58,998 nt of DNA from an uncultured Actinomycetes bacterium (GTDB lineage Bacteria > Actinomycetota > Acidimicrobiia > IMCC26256 > PALSA-555): positions 1 through 58,998 of the forward strand of contig CAIUKV010000138.1 of the NCBI GenBank assembly GCA_903899845.1, in the 5' to 3' direction. The notes below the pieces were generated by a model. The model ran no database searches. It worked only from the letters and a program-made list of their open reading frames with translations, and was not told the origin of the DNA. Shown here piece by piece: positions 19,334 to 27,944 of the stretch (positions are counted from its first letter, which is position 1; the number at the start of each line of letters is the position of its first letter). The translations under genes and the position numbers were made by a program.

Positions 19334-20232
19334 TGGGCCTGCTCGACGGCCGCGTCGCCGTCGTCACCGGCTCGGGCCGGGGCATCGGCCGCGAGTTCGC
19401 GCTGTGCATGGCCGCCGAAGGGGCCAAGGTCGTCGTCAACGACGTCGGGGTCAGCCTCGACGGGCGCGGCACCGAGGAGGACCCGGCGGCGAGCGTGTGC
19501 CGCGAGATCGAGGCGCACGGTGGCCAGGCCGTGCCGAACTACGACTCGGTCACCGACTTCGCCGGCGCCGAGCGCATCGTGCAGACCGCGGTCGACGCGT
19601 TCGGCACCATCGACATCCTGGTCAACAACGCCGGCATCGTGCGCGACCGCACGCTCGTGAAGATGGACGAGCAGGACTTCGACGCCGTCATCGCGGTGCA
19701 CCTCAAGGGCTCGTTCAACTGCACGCGCCACGCGGCGCCGATCATGAAGGACCAGGGCTACGGCCGGATCATCAACATCACCTCCTCGGCCGGCCTGCGC
19801 GGCAACTTCGGTCAGACGAACTACGGCGCGGCCAAGGCGGGCCTGATGGGGATGACCTTCGTCTGGGCGCTCGAGCTCGGCCGCTACGGCATCACCGTCA
19901 ACGCGGTGGCACCGGCCGGGGCGACCCGGATGACGGCGGCGCTGTTCGAGCGGTCGGGTGCCGAGCCGCCGCCCCAGCAGAACCCGGCGCTCAACGCCCC
20001 GCTCATCGCCTTCCTCGCCTCGGAGCGGGCCGGGCACGTGAACGGCCAGATCCTCGGCCGCAGCGACTACGCGTTCACGCTGTTCCAGCACCCCAAGCAG
20101 ATCGCGTTCATGTGGCAGGAGGGCGGGTTCACCCCCCAGGAGCTCGCCGACAACTTCGACGTGATCCTGGGCCAGCACCTCCAGCAGGTCGGCATGGTGA
20201 TGCCGGGCGGCATGGAGCGCCCGGGCGGCTGA
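19333..20232 (+). CDS. SDR oxidoreductase similar to the (3R)-hydroxyacyl-CoA dehydrogenase domain of MFE-2
   Basis: 299 residues. The NAD(P) loop TGSGRGIGRE is near 12-21, NNAG near 99-102, a catalytic serine pair in ITSSAG near 152, and YGAAK near 168-172. The insertion GVSLDGRGTEEDPA after the second strand is a hallmark of peroxisomal MFE-2-type dehydrogenases. The long C-terminal tail (about 250-299) also fits that group. It is likely to oxidise the 3-hydroxyacyl-CoA made by the adjacent MaoC hydratase. Confidence 0.85.
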   Translation: MGLLDGRVAVVTGSGRGIGREFALCMAAEGAKVVVNDVGVSLDGRGTEEDPAASVCREIEAHGGQAVPNYDSVTDFAGAERIVQTAVDAFGTIDILVNNAGIVRDRTLVKMDEQDFDAVIAVHLKGSFNCTRHAAPIMKDQGYGRIINITSSAGLRGNFGQTNYGAAKAGLMGMTFVWALELGRYGITVNAVAPAGATRMTAALFERSGAEPPPQQNPALNAPLIAFLASERAGHVNGQILGRSDYAFTLFQHPKQIAFMWQEGGFTPQELADNFDVILGQHLQQVGMVMPGGMERPGG

Positions 20233-20250
20233 GCCCGGTCGGCGACGCCC

Positions 20251-20886
20251 GTGGGCCGCTACTCGCTCGGTGTCGTCGACGTCGCGTTCTGGCCCGACCG
20301 GGGCGCAGCCGCGGCCGAGCGGGCCCGGGCCCTCGGGTTCGAGCACATCGACGTCGCGGTCGACGTCGATCCGGCGACCCTCGTGCTGCCGGTGGGGTGC
20401 CCCACCGCCTTCCCCCGTCCGGCCCCGGGATGGTGCGCGACGCCCGCCCCGGCCGCCGGCGAGGGTCGCTGGGAGCAGACCGTGGCGCGGTTCCGGGCCT
20501 CGCCCGGTGCCCTGCTCGAGCCCTGGGCGGGCGCGTGCGTGCACTCGCTCGAGACGGTGCGGGCGATGGCGGCCGAGGTGCCGGGGCTGCGGTTCCTGAT
20601 CGACACCGGGCACGTGGCCGACTGGGGCGAGGACCCGTGCGAGCTGCTCCAGTGGGCCGACCACGTGCAGCTGCGCCAGGGCGCGCCGGGCCGGACCCAG
20701 CTGCACGTCGACGACCCCGACGGGGTGGTGGACTTCGCCGCCGTGCTGGCCCGACTCGACGCGCTCGGCTACCGCGGGGTGTGCTCGGTCGAGCACTTCG
20801 ACCTGCCCGACCTGGGCTGGCCGCTGGCCGACCCGGTGGGCTGGGCCGACGACCTGCGCCGCCACGTCGCCGCGTTGATGGACTGA
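20251..20886 (+). CDS. Sugar-phosphate isomerase/epimerase-like TIM-barrel protein
   Basis: 211 residues of the xylose-isomerase-like/AP-endonuclease-2 fold. Visible metal-site elements are the DTGH motif near 121-124, a histidine in LHVDDPDG near 151 and VEHFD near 179. It is shorter than typical family members (about 250-280), lacking part of the first barrel strands. The reaction is unknown. GTG start at 20251, 18 nt after the SDR, without a ribosome site; cotranscription with MaoC/SDR is likely. Confidence 0.65.
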   Translation: MGRYSLGVVDVAFWPDRGAAAAERARALGFEHIDVAVDVDPATLVLPVGCPTAFPRPAPGWCATPAPAAGEGRWEQTVARFRASPGALLEPWAGACVHSLETVRAMAAEVPGLRFLIDTGHVADWGEDPCELLQWADHVQLRQGAPGRTQLHVDDPDGVVDFAAVLARLDALGYRGVCSVEHFDLPDLGWPLADPVGWADDLRRHVAALMD

Positions 20887-20920
20887 CGCGCTAGCGGACT
20901 GACGGACTGACGGGCCGGGC

Positions 20921-22528
20921 TCAGGCCTCGAGCCGGTCCCGCAGCTCGCGCTTGAGGATCTTGTTCATCGCGTTGCGGGGCATGGCCTCCACCACGTGCC
21001 ACTCCTCGGGGACCTTGTACGCGGCGAGCTCGGCCCGACACCGGTCGGCGAGCTCGTCGGCGGTGAGCGTCGCGTCGGGTGCCGGCTCCACGAAGGCCAC
21101 GACCCGCTCGCCGAGTCGGGGGTCGGGGCGGCCGACGACCGCGCAGGCCGCGACCCGGGGGTCGCCGTGCAGGACCCGCTCGACCTCCGCCGGGTACACG
21201 TTCGCGCCGCCGCGGATCACGAGGTCGTGGCGGCGGTCGCGCACGAACAGCTCGCCCTGTTCGTCGACGCACCCGAGGTCCCCGGTGTGCAGCATCCCGC
21301 CCCGCAGGGCCGCGGCCGTGGCCTCGGGCTGGTTCCAGTACCCGAGCATCGGCGTGTAGACGCCGGCCCACGGGCCGTCGGTCCGGGGCGCCACGCAGAT
21401 CTCGCCGACCTCGCCCGGGGGAACCTCGCGGTCGGCGTCGTCGACGATCACGATCCGCACGTGGGGGAGCGCGGAGCCCGCGCCGCCCGGGACCGGCGGC
21501 GCGGCCGGATCGCTCATCGTCACCGCGGTCGGGGCCTCGGTGAGCCCGTAGCCGACCGTCACCTCGGTGCCGTAGCGGGCCCGGTACAGGTCACGGAAGA
21601 CGTCGGGGCAGTCGGCCCCGCCCACTCCGGGCGTGGTGAGGCTGGCGAGGTCGGCCTCGGCGACCTCCGGGTGGGTCAGCAGCCCGTGGAGGATCGCGGG
21701 CACGGTCGAGCACGACGTGACCCGCTCGTCGCGGATCCAGGCCGCGAGCCCGACCGGGTCGACCCGGTCGATGGCCACACAGGTCGCGCCGCCCTGGAAC
21801 GCGACCAGCGGGCCCAGCGCGATCAGGTTCAGGATCGTGAGGGGCAGGAGCACGCCGAGCCGGGTGTCGGTGTCGGTGGTGCCGCGGCTGCGGGCGACCG
21901 CACCGGGGAGCAGCAGGTTGTGCTGGCTGTGGACAGCGCCCTTCGGGAACCCGGTCGTGCCGCTGGTGTAGGCGATGGCCGCCGGAGCGAACGGGTCCAC
22001 GACCGGGCGGTCGCCGGGGGTCGCGGCCGCGACCCGGGCGTGCCACTCGTCGCGGGGTCCGGCCGCCGGGTCGCAGGGGACGAGCGCGTGGAGCCCGGGG
22101 AGGTCGCCGGTGTGGGGACCCACCTCGTCGACCACCGCAGGGTCGGCGACCAGGACCCCCACGTCGGCGTCGTGCAGGATGTAGGCCTTCTCGGGCGGGG
22201 CGAGCGGGAGGTTGACCCCCAGCCAGATCGCGCCGAGCCGCATGCAGGCGAGGAAGCCGACGACGATCTCGGGGTGGTTGGCGGTGGCGAAGGCGACCCG
22301 ATCCCCGGATGACACCCCGAGGTCGCGCAGCGCGGCGGCGGCCCGGTCGACCTCGAGGTCGAGTGCCGCGAACGTGTAGCGCCGGTGCCGTCCGACCAGC
22401 GCCTCCCGGGCCGGGTCGGCGGCGAGCCCGGGGTCGAGCACGGCGGCCACGGTCCGGGGCCCCCCGCCGGGGATCTCCGGCCGGGTCGAGGGGGCGATCA
22501 GCCCGGCGGTCGGCGCGGGGGGCTCCAT
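20921..22528 (-). CDS. AMP-dependent acyl-CoA synthetase/ligase
   Basis: 535 residues of the adenylate-forming superfamily. The P-loop-like TSGTTGFPKG lies near 188-197, YGLTEAP near 325, and the hinge region DRRHDLVIRGGANVYPAEVE near 430. The catalytic lysine is in NKILKRELR near the C-terminus. Activates a carboxylic acid to its CoA thioester through an acyl-AMP; chain length or aromatic nature cannot be read. Starts 4 nt after the upstream SDR; third gene of the amidohydrolase operon. Confidence 0.9.
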   Translation of the reverse strand: MEPPAPTAGLIAPSTRPEIPGGGPRTVAAVLDPGLAADPAREALVGRHRRYTFAALDLEVDRAAAALRDLGVSSGDRVAFATANHPEIVVGFLACMRLGAIWLGVNLPLAPPEKAYILHDADVGVLVADPAVVDEVGPHTGDLPGLHALVPCDPAAGPRDEWHARVAAATPGDRPVVDPFAPAAIAYTSGTTGFPKGAVHSQHNLLLPGAVARSRGTTDTDTRLGVLLPLTILNLIALGPLVAFQGGATCVAIDRVDPVGLAAWIRDERVTSCSTVPAILHGLLTHPEVAEADLASLTTPGVGGADCPDVFRDLYRARYGTEVTVGYGLTEAPTAVTMSDPAAPPVPGGAGSALPHVRIVIVDDADREVPPGEVGEICVAPRTDGPWAGVYTPMLGYWNQPEATAAALRGGMLHTGDLGCVDEQGELFVRDRRHDLVIRGGANVYPAEVERVLHGDPRVAACAVVGRPDPRLGERVVAFVEPAPDATLTADELADRCRAELAAYKVPEEWHVVEAMPRNAMNKILKRELRDRLEA

Positions 22529-22532
22529 CGGC

Positions 22533-23303
22533 TCACGCGCCCATGTACCAGCCGCCGCTGGCGTTGATCGTCGCGCCGGTCACGAAGCTGGACTCCTCCG
22601 ACGCCAGCCACGCGACCACCGCGGCGATCTCCTCGGGCTGCCCGAGCCGGCGCAGCGGGGTGCGCTCGGCCTCCGGCGCCAGGCGGTCGGCGTGCTTCTC
22701 GACGAACTTCGTCCACACGATCCCGACCGCGATCGCGTTGGCCCGGATCCCGAAGGGCCCGCCCTCGGCGGCGATGGTGCGGGTCAGGGACTGCAGGCCG
22801 GCCTTGGCCGCTGCGTAGGGACCCTCGGTCCCGCCGCCGCCGAGCGCACTGGCCACCGACGAGACGTTCACCACGCTCCCGCCGCCCCGCTCGATCATCC
22901 CCGGCATCACCCGCTTGGCTAGGTACCAGCAGCCGGTGAGGTCGACCGCGAGCACCCGGTCCCAGTCGCCGGGGTCGTAGTCGACGACGAGGCCGAGGAC
23001 GTTCACCGCCGCGTTGTTGACGAGCAGGTCGATCGGCCCGAGGTCGGTGGTGACCGCGTCGACGACCGTGTCGATCTGGTCGCGGTCGCCGGCGTCGAGG
23101 AGATGCCCGACCACCGTGGCGTCGGGGAACTCGGCCTGGAGGTCGGCGACGGTGGCGGCGGTGCGGCCGGCGTGCACGTCGGTGACGACCACGGCGGCAC
23201 CCTCGGCGGCGAGCCGGCGGGCGCAGGCCCGGCCGATCCCCGACCCGGCGGCGCCGGTGACCAGCGCGACCCGGCCCCCGAACCCGTAGCGGGCGATGCT
23301 CAC
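22533..23303 (-). CDS. Short-chain dehydrogenase/reductase
   Basis: Classical SDR, 256 residues. Cofactor loop TGAAGSGIGRA near 16-26, NNAAVN in the NNAG position near 97, catalytic serine in NVSSVAS near 150 and YAAAK near 166-170. C-terminal GATINASGGWYMGA is typical of dihydrodiol/beta-hydroxy dehydrogenases. The GTG start at 23303 overlaps the amidohydrolase stop by 4 nt (GTGA). Within the operon it probably oxidises an alcohol formed from the same substrate handled by the amidohydrolase and CoA ligase. Confidence 0.88.
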   Translation of the reverse strand: MSIARYGFGGRVALVTGAAGSGIGRACARRLAAEGAAVVVTDVHAGRTAATVADLQAEFPDATVVGHLLDAGDRDQIDTVVDAVTTDLGPIDLLVNNAAVNVLGLVVDYDPGDWDRVLAVDLTGCWYLAKRVMPGMIERGGGSVVNVSSVASALGGGGTEGPYAAAKAGLQSLTRTIAAEGGPFGIRANAIAVGIVWTKFVEKHADRLAPEAERTPLRRLGQPEEIAAVVAWLASEESSFVTGATINASGGWYMGA

Positions 23304-24502
23304 GTGCCGGCGGGGACGCGCACGCCCCCGAGCAGGTCGCGGAGGTTGTCGCGCATGATCCGGCGCACGTCGCCGTCGGACAGGCCGGGGAGCGACTCGA
23401 CGAAGTCGCGGGGCTCGGCCAGGCCCTCGGCGTGGGGGAAGTCGGAGCCGAACAGCACGCGGTCGGCGCCGATCACCCCGGCCAGTGCCGGGATGTCCTC
23501 CTCGTGGAAGGGCGACACCCACACGTGGCGCCGGAAGATCTCGCTCGGCTTCTCGGTGATGCGCCCTCCGAGCCACGGCCCGTTGCGGCCCATCCCGTTC
23601 ATCTTGTTCATCTGCTTGCACAGGTACGGGACGTAGAGCGAGCCGTTCTCGACGCTGAGGCAGCGCACGCCGGGGAAGCGACCGAAGAGGTTGTGGAGGA
23701 CGAGGGCCGAGAAGGTGTCCATGATCGGCCGGTCGCCGTAGAAGTTGCACCACTGGAACGCCGACTGCTTGTGCGAGGAGGGGTTGGTCTCCTCGCCCCA
23801 GAACGGGCTCATCATCTCGTTGTACCCCGACTCGCCGATGTGGAACGCGACGAGGACCCCGGCCTCGTCCACCCGGGCCCAGAACGGGTCGAAGTGCGGG
23901 TCGGCGGGCGAGCGGCCGAAGGCCGGCCCGGGGCGCAGCGAGATGCATCGGGCGCCGCGGTCGAGCACCCACTCGAGCTCCGCCACGGCGCGGTCGACGT
24001 CGCGCAGCGAGCACAGTGGCGCGGCGAAGATGCGGTCCTGGTGGGCGAAGCCCCAGTCGTCGTCGAGCCAGCGGTTGAAGGCGTGGAAGTTCGCGTAGAG
24101 CTGGTCGGGGTCGTCCTTCATGAAGTGCTCGACGCACACCGCGAGCGTGGGGAACAGCAGGGCCGCCTCGACCCCCTGGGCGTCCATCAGCGTGAGGCGG
24201 GCGTCACGGTTCACGTAGGCGGGGTGCACCGGCTCCACCGCGTCGGACTCGGTGAAGGTGCCCGACGCCATCGCCCGCAGCATCTCGCGCAGCGAGCCGG
24301 GCCGGGCCCACTCGTCGCGGAACGGGGCCTCGAGGAACGTGAACGGGGTCGAGCCGATCATCACCCGCTCGCGTCCGTCGGCGTCGGTCACGGCCACGAT
24401 CGCCCGGTCCCGGAACTCGGGCTCGAGGTACCGGGTGAAGCAGTCCCGGGGCTCGTAGTAGTGGTTGTCGGCGTCGAAGAGGCCGTAGTCGGGGATCGTC
24501 AT
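23300..24502 (-). CDS. Amidohydrolase family 2 (metal-dependent TIM-barrel hydrolase/decarboxylase)
   Basis: 400 residues. The N-terminal LFDADNHYYE takes the place of the DxHxH metal motif: D-x-D-N-H, a known variant in actinobacterial members. Further landmarks are the barrel histidine in LVAFHIGESGYN near 205 and FGSDFPHAEG near 360, whose Asp is catalytic. Family members hydrolyse or decarboxylate cyclic and aromatic acids; the substrate is unknown. The ATG at 24502 has CCGGAGGACCCC directly upstream. First gene of an operon with an SDR and an acyl-CoA ligase, divergent from a Tat-exported protein. Confidence 0.87.
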   Translation of the reverse strand: MTIPDYGLFDADNHYYEPRDCFTRYLEPEFRDRAIVAVTDADGRERVMIGSTPFTFLEAPFRDEWARPGSLREMLRAMASGTFTESDAVEPVHPAYVNRDARLTLMDAQGVEAALLFPTLAVCVEHFMKDDPDQLYANFHAFNRWLDDDWGFAHQDRIFAAPLCSLRDVDRAVAELEWVLDRGARCISLRPGPAFGRSPADPHFDPFWARVDEAGVLVAFHIGESGYNEMMSPFWGEETNPSSHKQSAFQWCNFYGDRPIMDTFSALVLHNLFGRFPGVRCLSVENGSLYVPYLCKQMNKMNGMGRNGPWLGGRITEKPSEIFRRHVWVSPFHEEDIPALAGVIGADRVLFGSDFPHAEGLAEPRDFVESLPGLSDGDVRRIMRDNLRDLLGGVRVPAGT

Positions 24503-24543
24503 GGGGTCCTCCGGGGGACGTGACACGGCGGTGCCGGTCGGTC

Positions 24544-24549
24544 CATACT
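24544..24549 (+). promoter_or_regulatory. Possible -10 element for the Tat-exported protein gene
   Basis: CATACT lies 31 nt before the ATG at 24581, which has a strong GGGGGAGGGG ribosome site. Sited in the 78-bp divergent gap with the amidohydrolase operon. Confidence 0.35.
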
Positions 24550-24580
24550 GCCCCAAACGGAGCGCACCGGGGGAGGGGCG

Positions 24581-25780
24581 ATGACCGGCTCGTCGTACGA
24601 CTCATCGAACGACTCGTCGAACGAATCGCAGGACGACTCGTCGGCGCGTGATCCGGGTGGGGCGGCCTGGTCGCGGCGGGAGGTGCTCCGCCGGGGCGCG
24701 CTCGGGGGCGCGGCGCTGGCCGGTGGGCTCTCACTCGCGGGCCTGGTCGGCGCAGCGCCCGCCGGCGCGGCGAAGGCGGCCGCGAAGGTCACGGTGACCC
24801 TGCCCGACTACCCGTACTTCGCGGGCACGGTCATCGCGCCGGACCCGGCGCTGCTCGACCGGCTCGCCGCCCAGTACGCCAGGCGCCGAGGGCGGGCGCC
24901 GCTCGAGATGACCCGGTTCCTCTTCGGTGACGTCCCGGTGCAGTGCTTCGACGAGATCTTTCGGACCAAGAACCCGGCCCGGACGCTGCCCATGGGCGCG
25001 TACCTCTGGTTGTTCCACCTGTCGGGCTACTTCGGTGGGGTCTGGCTCCGGGGCGAGCTCGTGCGCACGGGCAAGAACCCGACGATCGCAGCGTTCTCCA
25101 CGGCCCAGAGCCAACAGGCGTTCACCGCCCAGGCCAACCGGGCTGCGGCGGTACTCGCCGACGCGACCGGGTCCGATGCGGCCGTGCTCGCCTACAACCG
25201 GGCCAGCCTCCTCGACCGCGCCGACCCGGCCGACCCGAGCCGGACCATCACGGGGCTCGCCGACACCTACGGCTACAACGAGGGCTACCTCCTCCAGATC
25301 GTCGAGAAGCCCCCGGTCGGGCTCAGCACCCCGCCGAAGTTCGTGGTCTGTCCGACCGACCCCGGGACCCGGCCCCTCTACTGCCAGTACGCGACGTCGC
25401 AGGTCCGCGCGGTCGCGCAGTTCGATCCCGTGTCGCGTCGCCTCGCCGGGGGTCGGGGCGAGTACGGGACCCTTCGGGACCAGGTCGTCCCGGTGCAGGC
25501 GAAGGCCATCACCCGGGGACGCCAGGTCTGGGACACCTTCCTCAACGTGCAGGGCTTCGCGCAGCCGGCCTACGAGCAGCTCCTCGACATCAGCTCGGCC
25601 TTCCTCGAGACGGTGCAGGCCACCGCCCTGTCCACGGTGGAGGCGGTGGCCGAGTCCGACGCCGCGCTGGGTCGACAGGCCGCCACCGCCAACGCCTGCA
25701 TGGGCATCTGGCTGGCCTCGTACACGACCGGCCTGATCGACGGTCGCCCCGACCGCGCCATCCCGACCTTCTCGACCTGA
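24581..25780 (+). CDS. Tat-exported protein of unknown function
   Basis: 399 residues, family not recognised. The first 24 residues are Ser/Asp/Asn-rich and come from a 12-nt tandem repeat. A twin-arginine signal follows (SRREVLRRGALGG near 31-43 and a hydrophobic stretch ending GAAPAGA near 63). The mature part is mixed alpha/beta with three cysteines and several aromatic segments, for example LPMGAYLWLFHLSGYFGG near 136. Tat export suggests that it folds or binds a cofactor in the cytoplasm first. It is divergent from an amidohydrolase operon. Start supported by GGGGGAGGGG. Confidence 0.75.
   Translation: MTGSSYDSSNDSSNESQDDSSARDPGGAAWSRREVLRRGALGGAALAGGLSLAGLVGAAPAGAAKAAAKVTVTLPDYPYFAGTVIAPDPALLDRLAAQYARRRGRAPLEMTRFLFGDVPVQCFDEIFRTKNPARTLPMGAYLWLFHLSGYFGGVWLRGELVRTGKNPTIAAFSTAQSQQAFTAQANRAAAVLADATGSDAAVLAYNRASLLDRADPADPSRTITGLADTYGYNEGYLLQIVEKPPVGLSTPPKFVVCPTDPGTRPLYCQYATSQVRAVAQFDPVSRRLAGGRGEYGTLRDQVVPVQAKAITRGRQVWDTFLNVQGFAQPAYEQLLDISSAFLETVQATALSTVEAVAESDAALGRQAATANACMGIWLASYTTGLIDGRPDRAIPTFST
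24599..24646 (+). repeat. Four 12-nt repeats in the N-terminal coding region of the Tat-exported protein
   Basis: Units at 24599, 24611, 24623 and 24635, each a variant of GACTCGTCGAAC. They encode the DSSN-DSSN-ESQD-DSSA segment ahead of the Tat signal. Confidence 0.75.
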
Positions 25781-25877
25781 TTCCCGCCGCGTCCGCCCGG
25801 CCGCCTGTTGATCCGCGGGCGGTCCGCCGACGTCCGGGCGGGTCGCTGACGTGCGGGCGGGCCGCCGACGGAGTGGA

Positions 25878-25883
25878 TAGGGT
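25878..25883 (+). promoter_or_regulatory. -10 hexamer of a leaderless transcript
   Basis: TAGGGT, then 7 nt (CCGGCCC), then the GTG start at 25891. The same arrangement occurs at 29201. No ribosome site is present. Confidence 0.6.
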
Positions 25884-25890
25884 CCGGCCC

Positions 25891-26823
25891 GTGGGGGTCC
25901 GGGTCCTGAACCTGCTGGGCGAGGCCGCGGCGGATGCGGCCCGGGCCGCGGTGCCCGACGCCGACGTCCGCACCCACCCGGCCGACGCGGTCCCCGACGA
26001 TCTCACCGCCGAGGTCCTGTTCAGCACGTTCACCCCCGGCCCGGTGCACGAGCGGCTCGACGCGATCGGGGTGCGGTGGATGCACGTCCCGAGCACGGGC
26101 GTCGACACCTGGCCCCGGGAGCTCCTGGCCGGGCGCACGGTCACCTGCGGTCGGGGGGTGAGCGCCGTGCCGATCGCCGAGTACTGCCTCGCGGCCATGC
26201 TCGCGTTCGAGAAGGACATCCCCGCGATCTTCCTCTCGGGGGTGCCCGCGCACTGGAACTTCCACACCCCGATGGGCGAGCTCGCGGGCCGGACCGTCGG
26301 TCTGGTCGGACTCGGCGGGATCGGCGAGGCGGTGGCGGTCCGGGCCCGGGCGTTCGGGTGCCGGGTGCGGGCGTTGCGTCGCCACCCCGGGCTCGGGGCC
26401 CCCGACGGCGTGGAGCTGGCCGCCGACCTCGCCGACCTCCTGGGCTCGACCGACCACCTGGTGCTGGCCGCGCCGGCGACCGCCGCGACCGCCCATCTCC
26501 TCGACGACACCGCGCTCGCCGCGGTCAAGCCCGGCATCCACGTGATCAACGTGGCGCGGGGCTCCCTGATCGACCAGGACGCGCTGCGCCGCGCCCTCGA
26601 CGACGGTCGCGTGGCGCGGGCGACGCTCGACACCGTCACCCCCGAGCCGCTGCCCGAGGGGCACTGGCTGTTCTCCCACCCGCAGGTCCGGGTGACCGCC
26701 CACGTGTCGTGGGGGTCCCCGCACGGCCTCGCCCGGATCAACCAGGCGATCGCCGACAACCTCGTGCGGTACGTGGCCGGCGAGCCGCTCGTCGGCGTGG
26801 TCGACCCCACCGAGGGCTACTGA
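25891..26823 (+). CDS. D-isomer-specific 2-hydroxyacid dehydrogenase
   Basis: 310 residues, NAD(P)-dependent. Nucleotide-binding GLGGIGEAVAVRARAFG near 145-161. Catalytic Arg in NVARGSLIDQDALRRAL near 225 and a DTVTPEPLPEGHWL block near 250-263. The usual catalytic Glu-His pair falls in this last region. Reduces 2-ketoacids or oxidises 2-hydroxyacids; substrate unknown. The start is set by a TAGGGT hexamer 7 nt upstream. The next gene, a Gfo/Idh/MocA oxidoreductase, begins 2 nt after the stop, so both probably act on a common hydroxy or sugar-acid intermediate. Confidence 0.88.
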   Translation: MGVRVLNLLGEAAADAARAAVPDADVRTHPADAVPDDLTAEVLFSTFTPGPVHERLDAIGVRWMHVPSTGVDTWPRELLAGRTVTCGRGVSAVPIAEYCLAAMLAFEKDIPAIFLSGVPAHWNFHTPMGELAGRTVGLVGLGGIGEAVAVRARAFGCRVRALRRHPGLGAPDGVELAADLADLLGSTDHLVLAAPATAATAHLLDDTALAAVKPGIHVINVARGSLIDQDALRRALDDGRVARATLDTVTPEPLPEGHWLFSHPQVRVTAHVSWGSPHGLARINQAIADNLVRYVAGEPLVGVVDPTEGY

Positions 26824-26825
26824 CG

Positions 26826-27944
26826 GTGGCGCCGTCCGACCGACCCGGCGACCGACCCGGCGCGGTCGTGGTCGGCACCGGGTTCGGTGTCCGGGTCCAC
26901 GTGCCCGCGCTGCGGGCCGCCGGGTTCGAGGTGGTCGCGCTCGTCGGCACCGACGCCGACCGCACGGCCCGGCGAGCCGAGCGGGCCGGCGTGCGGTTCG
27001 CGACGACCGACCTCGCCGCCGCGCTCGCCCGCGACGACGTGGTCGCCGTCACCATCGCGACGCCACCCGCGACCCACGCCCCGCTCGCGATCGCGGCGGT
27101 CGGGTCCGGTCGCCACGTGATCTGCGAGAAGCCGTTCGCGCTCGACGCGGCCGAGGCGCGGTCGATGCTCGCCGCGGCCGAGGCCGCGGGCGTGGTGCAC
27201 CTCGTCGGCCACGAGTTCCGGTGGGCGCCCGAGCGGGCGCTGGCGGCCCGGGCCCTCGCCGCGGGTGCGGTGGGGGAGCCCCGCTTCGCGACGTTCGTGA
27301 GCCATGTGCCGCTGGTCGGCGACCCGGCGGCCCGGGTGCCCGACTGGTGGTTCGACGCCGCCGCCGGCGGGGGCTGGCTGGGCGCCTCGGCCTCGCACGT
27401 CGTGGATCAGATCCGCATCTGGCTGGGGGAGTTCGCCTCGCTGAGCGCGACCCTCGGCGTCACCTCGGCCCGCACCGGGGTGGCCGAGGACTCCTGCACG
27501 ATCCGGTTCCGGCTGGCCAACGGCGTGGCCGGGGTGCTCCACCAGACCGCCGCCGCCTGGGGGACGCCCGCCGGGCTGACCCGGGTCGACGGCACCGACG
27601 GGTCGCTGTGGACCGACGGCGACGCGGTGTGGGTGGCCGACCGGTCCGGGACCCGGGCGCTGCCGGTGCCCCCGGACCTCGCGCTCCCGCCCGCCCCCGA
27701 TGTCAGCGACGACCCCCGGCACCGGTTCACCCACCTCGAGCTCGGGCCGTACACGCGCTGCTGCGAGGTCCTGCGGGCAGCGGTCGACGGCCGCCCGCTC
27801 CCCGACGCGGTGCCGCCCCCGACCTTCGCCGACGGGGTCGCGGGCATGGTCGTGCTCGACGCCGCGCGGGCGTCCGCCGCGGCCGACGGCATCCGGATCG
27901 ACCTCGGCGCCCCGACCGGGGCGGGTCACCAGGCGGTGCCGTAG
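26826..27944 (+). CDS. Gfo/Idh/MocA family oxidoreductase
   Basis: 372 residues. Rossmann motif VVGTGFGVRVHVPAL near 14-28; the signature CEKPFALDAAEA near 99-110 contains the conserved catalytic EKP lysine. A C-terminal alpha/beta dimer domain follows. Acts on sugars, inositols or related hydroxyl compounds with NAD(P); substrate unknown. GTG at 26826 lies directly behind the dehydrogenase stop. Its last 19 bp overlap the end of the convergent nitroreductase gene, an unusually tight convergent junction. Confidence 0.87.
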   Translation: MAPSDRPGDRPGAVVVGTGFGVRVHVPALRAAGFEVVALVGTDADRTARRAERAGVRFATTDLAAALARDDVVAVTIATPPATHAPLAIAAVGSGRHVICEKPFALDAAEARSMLAAAEAAGVVHLVGHEFRWAPERALAARALAAGAVGEPRFATFVSHVPLVGDPAARVPDWWFDAAAGGGWLGASASHVVDQIRIWLGEFASLSATLGVTSARTGVAEDSCTIRFRLANGVAGVLHQTAAAWGTPAGLTRVDGTDGSLWTDGDAVWVADRSGTRALPVPPDLALPPAPDVSDDPRHRFTHLELGPYTRCCEVLRAAVDGRPLPDAVPPPTFADGVAGMVVLDAARASAAADGIRIDLGAPTGAGHQAVP

